Positions 1 through 8,352 of a DNA stretch of 64,000 bases are shown here, piece after piece. Both the position numbers and the translations under genes were made by a program. The notes under the pieces are model-generated. The model was not told where the DNA came from. It did not search any database and saw only the letters and a program-made list of their open reading frames with translations. Origin of the DNA: an uncultured Ruminococcus sp. (GTDB lineage: Bacteria; Bacillota; Clostridia; Oscillospirales; Ruminococcaceae). The stretch covers positions 440,131 to 504,130 of the forward strand of contig NZ_CAMYUE010000002.1 of NCBI RefSeq assembly GCF_947301925.1. The letters run 5' to 3'. The stretch's first letter is position 1; every line of letters starts with the position of its first letter.

Positions 1-73
1 TTTACAATTATCATTATATACAAAACGAAAGGCAGCCCATAAGGCTGCCAAATCGTTATATATTATACTTGTA

Positions 74-589
74 TTATTGTTTTCTGCGCTCCAGAACTTT
101 CAGAGCAGCTTTATTATCCATCCTTTTCTGTAGCAGGTCAAGTCTTGTCCTGCCAAAACGTCTGTCAGCAGCTTTCAGAATATTTATAAGTCCCCAATGG
201 TCGTTATCGAAATGCTTTGAAAACACCTCATCCTTAGGAGTGTCGATATATTCGCGAATTAGCGCCGAAATATCAGGGATATCCGTCTGATATGGATAGT
301 ACATTTTTTCTCCGCTCAAATTCTTTATGAAACTGCCCGTTTCATCTTTGAAAACGAATTGCTTCGGATAATCAAAAATTATCTCATCGTCCAATGTTAT
401 CCAGTAACGTGGAAGGTCAGCAGAACCGTGCTGACTGCTCATTCTGTATACTGATAAATGTATCCGGAATCCTATATTCTCATCAATTATCTTGTATAAT
501 TCCCTTTGCAATGAACTCCATCTTTTCATTATATGACATAACAAAGCCGAGATCAATACAAGACCCAGCAGGATAATATAGTATTTCAT
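74..589 (-). CDS. Hypothetical protein with N-terminal membrane anchor
   Basis: I do not recognise the family. The 171-residue product opens with about 20 hydrophobic residues (from MKYYIILLGLVL) followed by a basic KRW, which looks like an uncleaved signal anchor with the rest on one side of the membrane. The remainder is mixed charged sequence, including a Trp/Tyr-rich middle and a basic C-terminus ending in KVLERRKQ. No catalytic motif is visible. The start is the first ATG after the upstream AT-rich gap; no strong ribosome-binding site precedes it. It lies downstream of the recombinase terminator and may be host sequence flanking the integrated element. Confidence 0.6.
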   Translation of the reverse strand: MKYYIILLGLVLISALLCHIMKRWSSLQRELYKIIDENIGFRIHLSVYRMSSQHGSADLPRYWITLDDEIIFDYPKQFVFKDETGSFIKNLSGEKMYYPYQTDIPDISALIREYIDTPKDEVFSKHFDNDHWGLINILKAADRRFGRTRLDLLQKRMDNKAALKVLERRKQ

Positions 590-671
590 TTCGTATTCAA
601 TATCCTCACTTTACGGAAACAGCCGTTTTAAATATCATAGCACAGGAGAATAGAAAAGTCAATTTGTTGAA

Positions 672-704
672 GAAAAAAGCTCTCACAGTTTCGACTGTGA
701 GAGC
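672..704 (-). terminator. Rho-independent terminator after the serine recombinase
   Basis: An 11-bp perfect stem (GCTCTCACAGT / ACTGTGAGAGC) is followed on the minus strand by a T run (A tract at 672-678). It lies about 90 bp past the recombinase stop and would end that transcript. Confidence 0.85.
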
Positions 705-794
705 CTTATTGTTTTTATTCAGATAAACACGTTAACGTGAATATCATGCCAGCTTAGTATCCTACGCTTAGTAGACTTCGCGTAAAGGTATTCT

Positions 795-2618
795 TTAGCA
801 TCGTCCAGATCCAGCGTAAAATAGCCAATCTGAGTATATTTCCGAATTACTTTCCTTCGTTGATTGCAGCCTGTATGGTCGATTGTTCAGGCAGGTGTGT
901 TGCCTGTTAAACGAAGCGGACTCCCCGTCAGGGGAGCCCGTTATCTCGTCGATATTTACGACAGCTTTGTTCCGTCTGCCGTTGACATTGCCTTTTATTG
1001 CACCTGTATAATTTTCGCTGTATCTGATGTTGAAGATGTAGCTGTTTGAGTTGACCACCTGTACACTGCTGATGAGCTTGTCCATAAAGGCTGCGGAAGC
1101 TCCGCCATTGAAGTCAGACATTGCATGAAGTGTCTGTTCAATATTTCGTATGCTTGCTTTGAAATTCTCTGCATTATCCTTCGGCACTTCCTCAGCAGAA
1201 ACATTGAGCAGTCTCTTATTTTCATCTATCTCCGCTTGGATTTTACTGTGCTTTTGGGTGAACGCCTCCTTTGTAAGCACTCCTTCGGCTCTCATATCTA
1301 TGAGGTTATCAATCTTGCTTTCGAGTGCTTTTATCTCTGAAAGTATCTCACTGTCGCTCTTTTGTGTCTCGGGTGATGTATCGTCAGGGCGATAATATTT
1401 CTTCACAAGCTCAAGTGCTTTTGCAAATACCGCTCGCTTGTTTACGAATGTATCCTCGAAGATATGCTCAGCAATGAGGTCAAGCCGCCACTGCGGAAGC
1501 ATTTTCATTTCGCAGAAGTCAGTGGTGTCAAGTCCTGCTTCTCTGCGGACCTTTGCACTGCCGTGATTGAGCTTGTTGTAGCAGCGGTATCCCCAGCTCG
1601 GAACTCCCGCCTTGTTCTTGCCCCACAGGTCACGTCTGAAACCAGAGCCGCAGGAGCATATCAGCTTGTTGGTCCACATATTTGTTGAGGGATTGCACCT
1701 CGACCTCAGCACCGTTCCGCCGACTACCAGCGTCGGCTTTTTCTTTGATCTGCGCATTGCATTTGCCTTGTACCATTTGTCCTCATCTATGATAGCTTCA
1801 AACTTTTTCTCACCGATGATGTATGTGTCCTCGTCCTGATTTACTATACGCCGCTGGTCAAGATAATTATTGTTGTGGGACTTATTGTATACCACTCGTC
1901 CCATATAGGTCGCATTGCGGATGATGCGCAGGATATTTCCAGAGTCCCACTTCACAGCTCCAGAAGCGTTTTTGTAATGGAGTCGTGTCAGCTCATCGCC
2001 TATCTTCTTGCCGCCAAGCCCTTGCAGGTACAGGTCGAATATCATTCGGACCGTCTCTGCCTGTTCGGGATCAACGACATAGGTCTCACCGACTTTGTTG
2101 TAGCCGAGAATATTTCCGTTGCCGTACAGTATTCCTTTTTCACGGCTTACCATCTGACCTGCACGAACTCTCTCCGAGACCTTCCGACTCTCGTCCTGCG
2201 CCAGCGTAGCCATAAGCGAGAGCCGAAGCTCTCCGTCGCCGTCCATCGTCCAGATGTTGTCCTCGACGAAGAATACTTCAACTCCTATGTTGCGGAGCTC
2301 TCTTGTGAAGGAGAGCGTGTCCACAGTGTTTCTTGCGAATCGGCATACTTCACGGGTAACTATCAGGTCGAACTTTCCGTTCTTCGCGTCCGCTATCATT
2401 CTCAGAAATGACGGACGCTTCTTTGCCTGCGTACCTGTGATGCCTTCGTCTATGTAGCGGTCAACTACATTCCAGTTCGGATGATATTTTTTCTGATCCT
2501 CATACCACTGGATCTGATTTTCGAGTGCAGACAACTGCGCCTCGTGATCTGTTGATACTCTGCCATAGAAAACCACCTTTCTCGGACGATTTCTATCGAG
2601 CATTATGTTATTGTACAT
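795..2618 (-). CDS. Large serine recombinase
   Basis: Site-specific DNA recombinase of the large serine type, expected to integrate and excise a mobile element through a covalent phosphoserine link. The N-terminal resolvase domain begins with FYGRVSTD (catalytic Ser in the VS pair) and carries VCRFARNTVD and the conserved arginines. The recombinase domain follows (GYNKVGETY to YMGRVVYNK), then a zinc-ribbon region with paired cysteines (CSCGSGF, CYNK) and a coiled-coil tail. I start at the ATG at 2618, which overlaps the stop of the small upstream gene (TGATG), implying translational coupling, rather than at the TTG one codon earlier. The last ~30 residues read through the repeated attachment-like core at 862-873 and look like foreign out-of-frame sequence, so the natural C-terminus may have been changed by integration. 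Confidence 0.92.
   Translation of the reverse strand: MYNNIMLDRNRPRKVVFYGRVSTDHEAQLSALENQIQWYEDQKKYHPNWNVVDRYIDEGITGTQAKKRPSFLRMIADAKNGKFDLIVTREVCRFARNTVDTLSFTRELRNIGVEVFFVEDNIWTMDGDGELRLSLMATLAQDESRKVSERVRAGQMVSREKGILYGNGNILGYNKVGETYVVDPEQAETVRMIFDLYLQGLGGKKIGDELTRLHYKNASGAVKWDSGNILRIIRNATYMGRVVYNKSHNNNYLDQRRIVNQDEDTYIIGEKKFEAIIDEDKWYKANAMRRSKKKPTLVVGGTVLRSRCNPSTNMWTNKLICSCGSGFRRDLWGKNKAGVPSWGYRCYNKLNHGSAKVRREAGLDTTDFCEMKMLPQWRLDLIAEHIFEDTFVNKRAVFAKALELVKKYYRPDDTSPETQKSDSEILSEIKALESKIDNLIDMRAEGVLTKEAFTQKHSKIQAEIDENKRLLNVSAEEVPKDNAENFKASIRNIEQTLHAMSDFNGGASAAFMDKLISSVQVVNSNSYIFNIRYSENYTGAIKGNVNGRRNKAVVNIDEITGSPDGESASFNRQHTCLNNRPYRLQSTKESNSEIYSDWLFYAGSGRC
862..873 (-). other. Attachment-like core (CAGGCTGCAATC on minus strand)
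   Basis: The same 12 bases occur at 23046-23057 and 26556-26567, and with one mismatch inside three complete repeats. The sequences before the core differ between groups of sites while those after it fall into two related groups, as expected of a recombination junction. Here the core sits inside the 3' end of the serine recombinase gene. After the core, the minus strand reads a short frame resembling the one at 22980-23050. Confidence 0.5.
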
Positions 2619-2767
2619 CAAGCCACCATTCCTTTCGTATCATTTTCAGCCTTGTTCTTGAATTCATTTTTGATGATGTTGAAGTATGTGGCGCTGTTAA
2701 TAACTCCTTTCTCGAACAGCGCTTCGATGAGACATTTTACTGCAAAGTCCGTATCGATTTTTGTCAT
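2618..2767 (-). CDS. Small protein coupled to the serine recombinase
   Basis: A 49-residue protein starting MTKIDTDFAVKC, with a good ribosome-binding site (GGAGGG, 6 bases before ATG). Its stop overlaps the ATG of the recombinase, so the two are almost certainly co-translated. The predicted helix-turn-helix character (FAVKCLIEALFEKGVINSA) resembles short SHOCT-like proteins often found directly upstream of large serine recombinases in Bacillota integrative elements. A role as accessory or directionality factor is inference from position only. Confidence 0.7.
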   Translation of the reverse strand: MTKIDTDFAVKCLIEALFEKGVINSATYFNIIKNEFKNKAENDTKGMVA

Positions 2768-2879
2768 ACTCTGCCCTCCGTACGCAACATTGTACCACTA
2801 TTCAATTCAAAATGTAATCACCAATACCACCAGATTTTTTCTCACGTCTGTGTGCAGTATTGACATTGTTTTTTTCGAT

Positions 2880-3340
2880 TGACTCCTGTCATACCTCCCC
2901 AATTATTGGCGATAATTGTAGTTTTTCCTTTTTCTGACCCCAAGATTTTTCTTGTTTTCTAATTTTGACCTCAATTTGCAAATACTGTAAGTTCCGATAT
3001 TTCGGCGGGCACTGCCCGTCCGATGTGGAATGGCGGGCGCAAATGACGCCAGCCTTTTTCCTGCAAACCAAAAAGGGGCACGGGTTCTCCCGTTTCAGCG
3101 GCAAACGGAACGCCGTTTGCTATGCTTGCCGGTCTTGCGGACCGACTTCCGTACCACAGGTTTGTCCGTTTTTTCTCCCTCTGATATATCCCCCAACTCG
3201 CTCCACGTTGCGCGACAACCGCATTCAACGGGAGCGGTGGGGTAGCTATACCATTTTGGTTTTGAATGCGGCAAACTCGGGGCTTTCTGCGCGTGTTTCG
3301 GATATTCGCTCCTTAGACGTTTCCTGTCATAGTTATTATT
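2880..3340. other. GC-rich, hairpin-rich non-coding region (possible oriT or ori)
   Basis: No convincing gene is seen in this ~600-base gap, but it is markedly richer in GC than its neighbours and dense in inverted repeats. They include CGGGC/GCCCG near 3005-3017, GCAAACGG/CCGTTTGC near 3100-3120, CGGTC/GACCG near 3131-3145, and a spaced pair CCGCATTCAA (3219-3228) / TTGAATGCGG (3262-3271). Such regions in Bacillota integrative elements are often transfer origins or structured regulatory RNA. Reading frames here are long only because of GC bias and match no family I recognise. Confidence 0.4.
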
Positions 3341-3404
3341 GCAAAGAAAAGAAGGCGCATAGTTTATATTATCTTTGATAGCTAATATATATCTTCCTTC
3401 TCTG

Positions 3405-3436
3405 TATTAAGTATATATTCTCTTGTATACTTAATA
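3405..3436. repeat. 11-bp perfect inverted repeat
   Basis: TATTAAGTATA at 3405-3415 is the exact reverse complement of TATACTTAATA at 3426-3436, with a 10-base spacer. It is followed by two CTATGACA direct repeats at about 3443-3472. It lies just past the 3' end of the winged-helix gene and could be a protein-binding site or a replication/partition site. Confidence 0.5.
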
Positions 3437-3474
3437 TATAAGCCTATGACACCATGACACAGCCCCTATGACAA

Positions 3475-3840
3475 TTAACTTTTAAATTTCAATGCCAACT
3501 CTGCATCGCGAAGCTTGTCCTCGTCCATATCATAGTTGAGGAATGCGACCTCATAAGAGTTCTCGACCTGACGGCCATTGTCAGCGTAATTGTTGTGGAT
3601 ACGAATGATATCCTTCTGCGCAAGAGTTTTCAGTGCGCGCTCAACATTGCTCACCGACATTGCAGTGTCTCTTGCAATACCTGTGCGGCTTATGGACGCA
3701 CTTTTCTTTTCACTGTCGTAGTAGCAGAGTAGATCCATCACCACCTTGAACTCGGCAGGCGTAGTGATGTTGAGATACTCCAGAGGCGAATTTACACTGT
3801 TGGAGTAAGCTGTGCAGTTGATTACGTTCATGTTTTTCAT
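3475..3840 (-). CDS. Winged-helix DNA-binding protein
   Basis: This 121-residue protein has a central helix-turn-helix: SISRTGIARDTAMSVSNVERALKTL followed by a beta-wing around DIIRIHNNYADNGRQV. The layout resembles replication-initiator or MarR-like winged helices found on plasmids and integrative elements. A ribosome-binding site (GGAAG) precedes the ATG. It is transcribed away from the DUF6076 promoter at 3933 and toward the structured region, whose inverted repeats could be its targets; that link is inference. It could equally be a simple transcription regulator. Confidence 0.7.
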   Translation of the reverse strand: MKNMNVINCTAYSNSVNSPLEYLNITTPAEFKVVMDLLCYYDSEKKSASISRTGIARDTAMSVSNVERALKTLAQKDIIRIHNNYADNGRQVENSYEVAFLNYDMDEDKLRDAELALKFKS

Positions 3841-3932
3841 TTACATCTTCCTTTCAAATTGACAATAGCTTTTGAACGAATGATGTCAAGAGTTGTCCGG
3901 ACGTCTTAACTGTGTTCAGTATACACCAGTCC

Positions 3933-3961
3933 TTGACAGAAGTCAATAGATGTTGTATAAT
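3933..3961 (+). promoter_or_regulatory. Sigma-A promoter for the DUF6076 gene
   Basis: Perfect TTGACA (3933-3938) and TATAAT (3956-3961) with a 17-bp spacer. Transcription would run into the gene at 4109 with a leader of about 140 bases. Confidence 0.85.
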
Positions 3962-4108
3962 AACTCTATCAGTTTCGATTTATTATCTATTAATTGTAAA
4001 CTTTTTGTGAACAATAAAAATCTAAAGCGTTATGCAGATGATTATTGATAACAAGTGTTCTGATAGTTGTATCAACTACTGCGAACACAAATTCTGAAAG
4101 GAGAAGCT

Positions 4109-5281
4109 ATGTTTGAGATAAAAGCACACTACCACGACCGCAAGATCTATTTGTCAGACGGGAGAGAGTACCCGCTCGGAGAAATACTTCTGCGCTATTT
4201 TTCAGCGAATATAAAGGACCTGGAAGATGTTTACGACGTTTGTAAACGTGCGAAATCACAACTGAACATCAGTTCTGAGTATCAACCGTATGCGATCGGC
4301 GAACGAGCACAAAAGATCGAAGATGCTTATGAACGTATCTTTGATATCGCAAAGAAGCTTCCACCGTATGACAAGCAACACTTCCGCAGAGGTGTTCTGA
4401 AAAACTTGTTTGCTTATTATGATGACCTGTTTGTAAATTATTATAGGGAACAGAAAAACGACGATGAAGACGATGACAATTATTATTTCATAGACAGGTC
4501 AGAAGGAATAGATGACGGATATATCAGTGAAAACCTCAACGAGCTTAAACGACTTCCTGACTATCATCTTGATGATGAGAAAGCGTTGAATGATTCTGAG
4601 AAAAAGCAGTATGCGATAGAATTCATTGCACATATCAGAAGGATAGCTGATGAGTTTGAAACATTTGTTGCAGACCTGCTGCGAGTAAAAAAAGTTTTTA
4701 TGCCATTCGCTGACGAACTCTGTAACCACAACAACTATCCTTCAACTGAAAAAGTTATCGAAGTATTTCAGAAGTTTACCGCAACACATAATCTCAGCAA
4801 CTCATATCTAAATCTGGAGTCCAGCGGCAGTATGTGCATGGGACATACAGTTATCGAAACGAAAAAAGGTCCCATACTCTGTGAGACCTATCGTTTCACA
4901 TCGCTGGGAGCCTTTCTGTATTTTGAGTTGTTCAAGTGTATCGAGGAAAAGTATATGCCTGTCAAGTGCCGCAACTGCGGACGCTGGTTCATCATGAAGC
5001 ATACGACCTTTTCGCATTACTGTAAGAAACTTATAAGCAGCAATCCGCCTAAGTCCTGCCGTGACATATCCATGCGTCACACCTTCAAGGACAAACTCAA
5101 GAATGATCCTGTGTGGGAGATATACAACCGCGCCTACAAACAACACTACGCTCGTTTTATGAAAAAGAAAATGAGCAAGTCTGAGTTTGCTGAGTGGGGA
5201 GAGTACGCTATTGAACTGCGGCAGAAGGCTGCCGATGGTGAGTTGGAGATGGAAGAGTATCAGAGGTTAATGAGAATATAG
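4109..5281 (+). CDS. DUF6076 family protein
   Basis: A 390-residue protein assigned to DUF6076 by its C-terminal treble-clef-like zinc site: CRNCGRWF, then HYCKK and CR about 20-30 residues on. The N-terminal two thirds is helical and acidic (a run of Asp near residue 120). The start at 4109 is chosen because GAAAGGAG lies 6 bases upstream; an upstream TTG has no such site. The function of DUF6076 is unknown; the zinc site suggests nucleic-acid binding. The next gene, a HipA-like kinase, starts 71 bases later with its own promoter, and the pair may work together. Confidence 0.75.
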   Translation: MFEIKAHYHDRKIYLSDGREYPLGEILLRYFSANIKDLEDVYDVCKRAKSQLNISSEYQPYAIGERAQKIEDAYERIFDIAKKLPPYDKQHFRRGVLKNLFAYYDDLFVNYYREQKNDDEDDDNYYFIDRSEGIDDGYISENLNELKRLPDYHLDDEKALNDSEKKQYAIEFIAHIRRIADEFETFVADLLRVKKVFMPFADELCNHNNYPSTEKVIEVFQKFTATHNLSNSYLNLESSGSMCMGHTVIETKKGPILCETYRFTSLGAFLYFELFKCIEEKYMPVKCRNCGRWFIMKHTTFSHYCKKLISSNPPKSCRDISMRHTFKDKLKNDPVWEIYNRAYKQHYARFMKKKMSKSEFAEWGEYAIELRQKAADGELEMEEYQRLMRI

Positions 5282-5294
5282 CATGACATGGCTC

Positions 5295-5323
5295 TTGATT
5301 AAATCGCTCTGTTGTGGTATAAT
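5295..5323 (+). promoter_or_regulatory. Promoter for the HipA-like gene
   Basis: TTGATT (5295-5300), 17-bp spacer, TATAAT (5318-5323), immediately after the DUF6076 stop. The kinase gene can therefore be expressed independently. Confidence 0.75.
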
Positions 5324-5352
5324 AACTACATTAAACGAAAGGAGGCGGTAAC

Positions 5353-6486
5353 ATGGCATATGAACTGCGGCACTTTGATACTACGCTAATGAGGTTCACA
5401 GCGACTGAGGATACAAGCACGCCCGAGATAGAAATACTCTGGGTGAACGAAGAAAAGAAGGCGTTACTGCCTCTTGATATGAATATTGACGGCGACAGCG
5501 TTTCGCGTTGGCTGAGGCATAGGACTATACCGAAGAATCGTGCATACGTCCACAGCTTCCTCAGCAAGTGCGGACTCAATCTCAACCGTCCTATGAGCAT
5601 ACTCAGCGTATCAAAGGGACTGTCGCTGAACGACTGCTACTGGGTAGTCGAGGAAGGCTTTGAGGGCGGCTTCTCGCAGTACAATCTGTACGAAAACAGG
5701 TTCAGCAGAGTGCTGGGACTTATCGCCTTCACAGGCTATGGCAGCTCTGTGAGAACTTCTCTGGCGTCCTGTCCTGAGTTCACAACTAACGGTATGCTGC
5801 CTAAGTGCTGGCGCAGAGAGAACGGAGTTATCAGACTTTACAAAGGCGGAACAAGCGGAGCTTCAAATACAGGCAATGAGCCATATTCGGAATTTTACGC
5901 TGCTCAGATAGCAGATGCTCTGGGTATCAACGCTATCTCCTATGGGCTGTCAAAATGGCAGGGTGAACTGTGCTCCACCTGCGAACTGTTCACAAGCAAG
6001 GATTATTCATTTATGCCTATCGGCAGACTGGTCACAAAAGGCGGTATGAAAGCTGTCCGCGAATATTACGAGTCACTGGGCGAGGAGTTCATAAATGCGC
6101 TTGATGATATGCTTGTGCTTGATGCAATAATCTGCAACGTAGACAGACATTTCGGAAACTTCGGATTTCTGGTTTATAACCGTACAAACAAGATAGCCGC
6201 TCCTGCACCGCTGTTCGACCACGGCAATTCGCTGTTCAACCTTGCAGGAAGGGATGACCTTTCTTCCGAAAAGGCACTCAGCGATTATGCGGATACGCTT
6301 GTACCGTGCGTTTATGACGACTTCATCGGCACTGCGAAACAGGTGCTAAGCAACAGGCACAGAGACGGACTTCGCAGGCTGCTCGACTTCCGCTTCAAGC
6401 GCCATTCAAGATACAATCTCGATAGTAAGCGACTGAAGCTCATCGAAGAGCAGATACACAAACGAGCACAGGAATTGCTGAAATAA
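5353..6486 (+). CDS. HipA-like serine/threonine kinase
   Basis: Predicted protein kinase of the HipA/PI-kinase-like fold. The catalytic loop reads AIICNVDRHFGNFGF near residue 265, matching NxDRHxxN of HipA, followed by the metal-binding segment PLFDHGNSLF. An upstream glycine-rich segment, LYKGGTSGASNTGNEPYSE, would form the ATP loop. At 377 residues the length fits the family. Start chosen at ATG 5353 behind AAAGGAGGCGG. HipA kinases are toxins of HipBA modules; no HipB-type HTH antitoxin is adjacent, and the partner here is DUF6076, so a toxin role is unproven. It may instead be a regulatory kinase of the element. Confidence 0.8.
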   Translation: MAYELRHFDTTLMRFTATEDTSTPEIEILWVNEEKKALLPLDMNIDGDSVSRWLRHRTIPKNRAYVHSFLSKCGLNLNRPMSILSVSKGLSLNDCYWVVEEGFEGGFSQYNLYENRFSRVLGLIAFTGYGSSVRTSLASCPEFTTNGMLPKCWRRENGVIRLYKGGTSGASNTGNEPYSEFYAAQIADALGINAISYGLSKWQGELCSTCELFTSKDYSFMPIGRLVTKGGMKAVREYYESLGEEFINALDDMLVLDAIICNVDRHFGNFGFLVYNRTNKIAAPAPLFDHGNSLFNLAGRDDLSSEKALSDYADTLVPCVYDDFIGTAKQVLSNRHRDGLRRLLDFRFKRHSRYNLDSKRLKLIEEQIHKRAQELLK

Positions 6487-6517
6487 ACAAGCTGTTCAAA
6501 TCGTCTAATAGTATAAT

Positions 6518-6548
6518 AGCCGCAGGAATCAACTCCTGCGGCTTACTT
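6518..6548 (+). terminator. Terminator after the HipA-like gene
   Basis: A 10-bp perfect stem (AGCCGCAGGA / TCCTGCGGCT), 6-base loop, then TACTTTTTG. It lies 32 bases past the kinase stop. Confidence 0.85.
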
Positions 6549-6722
6549 TTTGTGTTGCAAAAACTGTTTCCGTATAGGTAATACATGGAATTAGTCTGCT
6601 ATAGATTTACATACATAAAAATCAGTTAGTTTCAAAATTTTCCAACACTTCATCGGTAGCCTTTCCGCATTCTTCACATGAGAGACAAGTTATTCCTTCA
6701 TTTTATCATATTCCTGTTAACG

Positions 6723-7121
6723 TCATTCGCTTGTGACTACCTCTCCGGTCCAGTCGATAATCCCGCCGAACTCGTAAATGTGGGTATATCCCATATCAGC
6801 CAGCTTCTGCGAAGCCTCCTTGCTGCGTCGACCGCTTCGGCAGTATATGAGAATGACCTGGTCGAGGTCGGGCAACTCCTTTGGCTGTTCCGTACCGATA
6901 GACTCGTTGGGAATAAGTATCGCACCGGGGATATGTCCGCTGTCGTACTCGTCCTGACGCCGCACATCGACGATAATGTGTCCGTCGTCAGCCTGCATCA
7001 TTTTCTTAGCCTTTTTCTGCGTTATCTGCTGATAGGTCGCCGCAGAAGCCGTTGCTGTCCTGACTTCCGACTGAGTACCTTCCGAAGGACTTGCCCCATT
7101 TCCGCAGGCTGTCAGCAGCAT
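6723..7121 (-). CDS. Rhodanese-like lipoprotein, start damaged or unclear
   Basis: A rhodanese domain occupies most of the protein: VDVRRQDEYDSGHIPGA, then the active-site loop ILIYCRSGRRS with its catalytic Cys, which would carry a persulfide. The N-terminus has a lipobox LLTAC, so the protein should be an extracytoplasmic lipoprotein. The ATG at 7121 leaves only five residues before the lipid Cys, too few for a signal peptide. Reading further upstream in frame gives a proper one (SKARRATLAVFAVLC), but that frame has no ATG, GTG or TTG. A good ribosome-binding site and ATG do exist at 7180-7178, one frame off and stopped after two codons. A small indel just after the original start would explain this. 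Confidence 0.75.
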   Translation of the reverse strand: MLLTACGNGASPSEGTQSEVRTATASAATYQQITQKKAKKMMQADDGHIIVDVRRQDEYDSGHIPGAILIPNESIGTEQPKELPDLDQVILIYCRSGRRSKEASQKLADMGYTHIYEFGGIIDWTGEVVTSE

Positions 7122-7338
7122 ACATAATACAGCGAAAACAGCAAGAGTTGCTCTCCGTGCTTTTGAGTTTCCTATAACATCACCTTCCTTCTGTTCCGAG
7201 ATGATTCCAGATAACTACATTCTACCATTTTATCCGCAATAAAGCAATGGTCGGGTGCAGAAATAATTGCTGGTCCGGTGTTATAAATGAAGAATCCCTG
7301 TAATCAGGCACAAATTTGCTCTGGTCACAGGGATACTG

Positions 7339-7581
7339 TTATTTTATTTCCTGTTCAAGATCATCAAACAGGTCAGAATCGAAGAAGTGCCTAAGAGAAA
7401 TATCAAGCCCGTCGCAGATTTTCTTAATGGATACTACTCCGGGATTCTGACTTTTTTCATTCAGCATACTATACACAGTTGAAGGCGAAACACCCGAACT
7501 GTTTGCAAGTGCATTTATTGCAATGCCATGCTCTTCACACAGCTCTATTATTCTTTTTGCGACAGCTTCTTTAGCATTCAT
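7339..7581 (-). CDS. XRE-family transcriptional regulator
   Basis: Short Cro/CI-type regulator of 80 residues. The HTH reads INALANSSGVSPSTVYSMLNE near residues 20-40, followed by the usual third and fourth helices (VSIKKICDGLDISLRHFF). Start placed at 7581 because GGAG lies 8 bases upstream; the reading frame continues 16 codons further but through the operator-like repeats. It is divergent from the SLOG-type gene at 7722, with three GGGATATATCG sites between them, so it probably represses its own gene and the neighbour. Confidence 0.85.
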   Translation of the reverse strand: MNAKEAVAKRIIELCEEHGIAINALANSSGVSPSTVYSMLNEKSQNPGVVSIKKICDGLDISLRHFFDSDLFDDLEQEIK

Positions 7582-7600
7582 TACAATCACTCCAGTGTTT

Positions 7601-7702
7601 GGGATATATCGTATATCTAATATTACCAAACATCGGAATCAAATGTATGGGATATATCGCAAATTCAGTTGAAATGTGTTATAATATACGATATATCCCA
7701 TA
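7601..7702. promoter_or_regulatory. Operator array between XRE and SLOG genes
   Basis: GGGATATATCG occurs at 7601-7611 and 7649-7659, and its reverse complement at 7689-7699. The last two form a 14-bp inverted repeat (TATGGGATATATCG / CGATATATCCCATA). A TATAAT lies between the arms at 7680-7685. The spacing suits repression of the divergent genes by the adjacent XRE protein; that assignment is inference. Confidence 0.65.
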
Positions 7703-7721
7703 TTATGAAAGAGTGATTTTT

Positions 7722-8213
7722 ATGACATGTACCATCATATCAACAGGCGAGGAACTGAACTTCGTCTGCAAAAATGAAAATGAACCTCCATATCCCGAGA
7801 TAAAAGCAAAGCTCCGTGAAAAAATATGGGAGCTTTACTGCAAGGGATATGACAGGTTCTGGATAAACTGTGAGTATGGAGTGCCACTGTGGTGCGGAGA
7901 GATAATAACAGCACTGTCTATGTACAACGACATCGAGCTGAACATCGCCATGCCATATGAGGAGCAGTCTACAAACTGGGTTGAGGAGCACCGTGACCGC
8001 TTTTTCAAACTTCATGCTGAATCGGATAATGTTGAGATCATTTCACATCACTACACCAATGACTGCTATGAGCTTGCAGACGAGCATATGATAGATGATT
8101 CCGACCTGCTACTTATGGTCGGAACTCACACTGATTGTTACGGAGCTTCTTACGCAAAAGAGAATGGTATAAAAGTCGAGCGGTTATTATTCACGCTGCC
8201 ATACCAACTGTAA
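7722..8213 (+). CDS. SLOG family protein (DUF1273/YpsA-like)
   Basis: A 163-residue Rossmann-like protein resembling the YpsA/DUF1273 branch of SLOG, a superfamily of nucleotide-derivative sensors. Visible signatures are a first beta strand with a glycine-rich turn (GEELNFV), DRFWINCEYGVPLWCGE in the middle, and a final DLLLMVGTHTDCYGASYA with the GT-x-x-x-YA pattern. Start at ATG 7722 behind GAAAGAG. Expression is probably controlled by the operator array and XRE repressor just upstream. SLOG proteins often act in stress or defence circuits; the ligand here is unknown. Confidence 0.65.
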   Translation: MTCTIISTGEELNFVCKNENEPPYPEIKAKLREKIWELYCKGYDRFWINCEYGVPLWCGEIITALSMYNDIELNIAMPYEEQSTNWVEEHRDRFFKLHAESDNVEIISHHYTNDCYELADEHMIDDSDLLLMVGTHTDCYGASYAKENGIKVERLLFTLPYQL

Positions 8214-8298
8214 TAAAAATATGTGTCAATTCAAGAATTATTCGCTTTGATTTTGTGCAAAAATGTTTATTAATGACTATAAAAATGTGTGAAAGCAC

Positions 8299-8327
8299 TT
8301 GACTTTTGGCTCTGTTTATTGTATCAT
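8299..8327 (+). promoter_or_regulatory. Promoter for the AAA/DUF4143 gene
   Basis: TTGACT (8299-8304), 17-bp spacer, TATCAT (8322-8327). The start codon follows 26 bases later. Confidence 0.65.
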
Positions 8328-8352
8328 AGAGAGGACAGGAGGTGCAGTGTAT

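Noticed and set aside
1875..2411. 178-codon plus-strand frame opposite the serine recombinase
   Set aside because: It is antisense to a strongly conserved recombinase domain and has no start signal; it is a shadow frame.
3000..3378. Several open frames over the GC-rich region on both strands
   Set aside because: Overlapping frames in all phases, no ribosome-binding sites, no family resemblance; better explained by GC bias and hairpin structure.
6595..6680. Short minus-strand stretch reading CEECGKATDEVLENFETN
   Set aside because: A CxxC-like tail is visible, but there is no start codon and a stop lies just upstream; too short to call a gene or assign to a family.
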